Source of the DNA: Virgibacillus aidingensis
GTDB lineage: Bacteria; Bacillota; Bacilli; Bacillales; Amphibacillaceae
Length of the DNA: 64,000 bases
Reading direction: 5' to 3'
Assembly (NCBI RefSeq): GCF_010994035.1
Contig: NZ_WIXN01000022.1
Span: 1-64,000 of the forward strand
Part shown: in pieces, positions 62,655 through 64,000 of the stretch
Numbering within the stretch: the first letter of the stretch is position 1
How the letters are laid out: every line of letters begins with the position of its first letter
Notes under the pieces: model-generated
The model's input: the letters and a program-made list of their open reading frames with translations, nothing else
Database searches by the model: none
What the model was told of the DNA's origin: nothing
Position numbers and translations under genes: made by a program

Positions 62655-62832
62655 GCACGTTAAGGAAGTATAAAATGTTAGAAATATTTATGGTGGAGCG
62701 GGGCTGCCGTACCACAATCCCAAAGAAGTATAGCAGCGCAGCAAAAAATTATTAAATTTTGCGTACAGGAAAAATGTCTGCTCGCTAAGGGCGGGCGAGT
62801 ACTAGCTTACTTAAACTATAGAAAAAATGAGA
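62649..62832 (+). repeat. Imperfect intergenic repeat, copy 2
   Basis: It starts at the terminator T-tract with GCACGTTAAGGAAGTATAAAA and ends near CTTAAACTATAGAAAAAAT. Resemblance to copy 1 (52529-52703) is in the first 45 bases, the GGGGCTGCCGTACCACAATCCC core and the end; the middle differs. GCTCGC/GCGGGC near 62780 forms an extra hairpin. Confidence 0.6.
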
Positions 62833-62863
62833 CAAACCCAGAAGCTTACGAAGAGGTGAAACA

Positions 62864-63523
62864 ATGTTTGGATTCAATTGGGCCGGTGTTATTGACTTTA
62901 TTCCGCAGTTGATGACTGGTCTGTATTATACATTACTTATATCTGTGCTCGGCCTTTTAATTGGTTTTATTCTCGGAGCTGTTTTCGGCATGGGCCGTGT
63001 GGCAAAAAATAAAATTATTTACGGAATATCTACGGTTTATATTGAAGTGATTCGCGGTACACCGGTTCTGGTACAGGCAATCTGGATTTACTTTGCCCTG
63101 CCGTTAATTATAGGCATGAATATTGAATCAATCCTTGCAGGGGTTATTGTTATTGCGATAAACTCCGGTGCTTATATTGCGGAAATTGTTCGGGGAGCCG
63201 TTCAATCAATTGAAAAAGGACAAATGGAGGCAGGCCGTTCTTTAGGGCTGGACCATGGACAGACCATGCGCTATATCATATGGCCCCAGGCATTTAAACG
63301 AATGATTCCGCCGCTCGGCAACCAATTTATCATTAGTATTAAGGATACCTCGCTTTTATCGGTCATTCTCGTTCCGGAGCTGATTTTCCAGGGAAGGCTG
63401 ATAGCGGCAAATCACTTTAATGCCGTGGAAATTTACACTACGGTGGCGGCGTTCTACCTGGTGATCACGTTAAGCTTATCCTTAGTATTACGCCTGTTGG
63501 AAAGAAGGTTGGATATTCAATGA
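62864..63523 (+). CDS. Polar amino acid ABC transporter permease
   Basis: A 219-aa inner-membrane permease of the HisM/GlnP family with about five transmembrane segments. The EAA loop that contacts the ATPase is visible as EAGRSLGLDHGQTMRYIIWPQA (residues about 126-147, in part). ATG at 62864 with SD GAAGAGGTG. The stop overlaps the ATPase start (ATGA). It follows the terminator and repeat, so it may depend on read-through or a weak promoter. Confidence 0.94.
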   Translation: MFGFNWAGVIDFIPQLMTGLYYTLLISVLGLLIGFILGAVFGMGRVAKNKIIYGISTVYIEVIRGTPVLVQAIWIYFALPLIIGMNIESILAGVIVIAINSGAYIAEIVRGAVQSIEKGQMEAGRSLGLDHGQTMRYIIWPQAFKRMIPPLGNQFIISIKDTSLLSVILVPELIFQGRLIAANHFNAVEIYTTVAAFYLVITLSLSLVLRLLERRLDIQ

Positions 63524-64000
63524 TTGAAGTAAAGAATCTATATAAAAGATTTGGCGATTTGGAAGTTCTAAAGAATATTAATTGTAAGGTGAATGAATCG
63601 GAGGTAGTTTGCGTCATAGGTCCAAGCGGTTCGGGAAAAAGTACACTGCTTCGATGTCTGAACATGCTGGAAGAGATGACAAGCGGAGATGTGGTTATTG
63701 ATGGAGACCATATAAATGATAAAAAGGTCAATATTAATGAAATTCGTGCCGAAGTAGGAATGGTGTTCCAGCAGTTTAATCTTTTTCCGCATAAAACGGT
63801 AATCGAGAATATTATGCTGGCGCCACAAAAGGTGAGGAGAATCAGCAGGGAAGATGCGAGAAAACGTGCAGTAGCCCTGTTGGATAAGGTGGGACTTTCA
63901 GATAAGGAGAACAATTATCCAAGCCAGCTGTCAGGCGGCCAGCAGCAGCGTGTCGCCATTGCCCGTGCACTGGCAATGGAACCAAAGGTAATGCTGTTTG
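63520..64000 (+). CDS. Amino acid ABC transporter ATP-binding protein, 3' end beyond the window
   Basis: The frame starts ATG at 63520 (MIEVKNLYKRFGDLEVLKNI), overlaps the permease stop and is open to the window end (160 codons seen of about 240). Walker A is GPSGSGKSTLLRCLN, the Q-loop VFQQFNLFPHKT, the signature LSGGQQQRVAIARALAMEP; Walker B begins at the edge (KVMLF). It energises the transporter encoded just upstream. Confidence 0.95.
   Translation, partial: MIEVKNLYKRFGDLEVLKNINCKVNESEVVCVIGPSGSGKSTLLRCLNMLEEMTSGDVVIDGDHINDKKVNINEIRAEVGMVFQQFNLFPHKTVIENIMLAPQKVRRISREDARKRAVALLDKVGLSDKENNYPSQLSGGQQQRVAIARALAMEPKVMLF

Overview
The window is a 64 kb piece of a low-to-moderate GC Gram-positive chromosome from the Bacillaceae, probably a halotolerant genus near Oceanobacillus, Virgibacillus or Lentibacillus. 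Gene order, SD-rich starts (frequent TTG and GTG), SigA-type promoters, a CtsR box and a T-box leader support Bacillales. The genus is an inference from protein resemblance only.

Layout: (1) 1-3.7 kb: the 3' end of a 5S rRNA and its terminator close an rRNA operon. A decayed GDPD gene, an MgtC-like membrane protein, a fructosamine-kinase family protein, a 50-aa small protein and an M23 lipoprotein follow. (2) 3.9-8.6 kb: the class III heat-shock operon ctsR-mcsA-mcsB-clpC, with a CtsR operator at the predicted start site. (3) 8.7-19.6 kb: a frameshifted unknown gene, then radA, yacL (PIN-TRAM), gltX, a cysteine-type T-box, cysE-cysS-mrnC-rlmB-rae1, sigH, rpmGB and secE. The disA and ispD-ispF genes usually found here in Bacillus are absent. 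(4) 19.9-37 kb: nusG, rplK-rplA (each with an L1-type leader hairpin), L10 leader-rplJ-rplL, an rRNA methyltransferase, rpoB, rpoC, rplGB, rpsL-rpsG-fusA-tuf. (5) 37.4-52.3 kb: tandem promoters drive the S10-spc-alpha ribosomal superoperon, rpsJ through rplQ, including secY, adk, infA and rpoA; map is missing between adk and infA. (6) 52.8-57.5 kb: the ECF transporter core ecfA1-ecfA2-ecfT, truA, and rplM-rpsI behind an L13-type leader. (7) 57.5-64 kb: accessory genes. These are an ArsR-type repressor with a clear operator and a co-transcribed SRPBCC-PDZ fusion protein, a DUF2512-like membrane protein, a CsbD-like stress protein with a SigB-type promoter, an unknown 107-aa protein, an MFS exporter, and a polar amino acid ABC transporter cut by the window end.

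Most of the window is core machinery: proteostasis, aminoacylation, rRNA maturation, transcription and translation. The least explained items are the ArsR/SRPBCC-PDZ pair, the genes missing from conserved loci, a 19-codon upstream ORF joined to the yacL ribosome binding site, a promoter enclosed in a perfect inverted repeat before rplGB, and two copies of an imperfect intergenic repeat placed directly after terminators. I found no CRISPR array, intact insertion sequence, prophage or tRNA gene.
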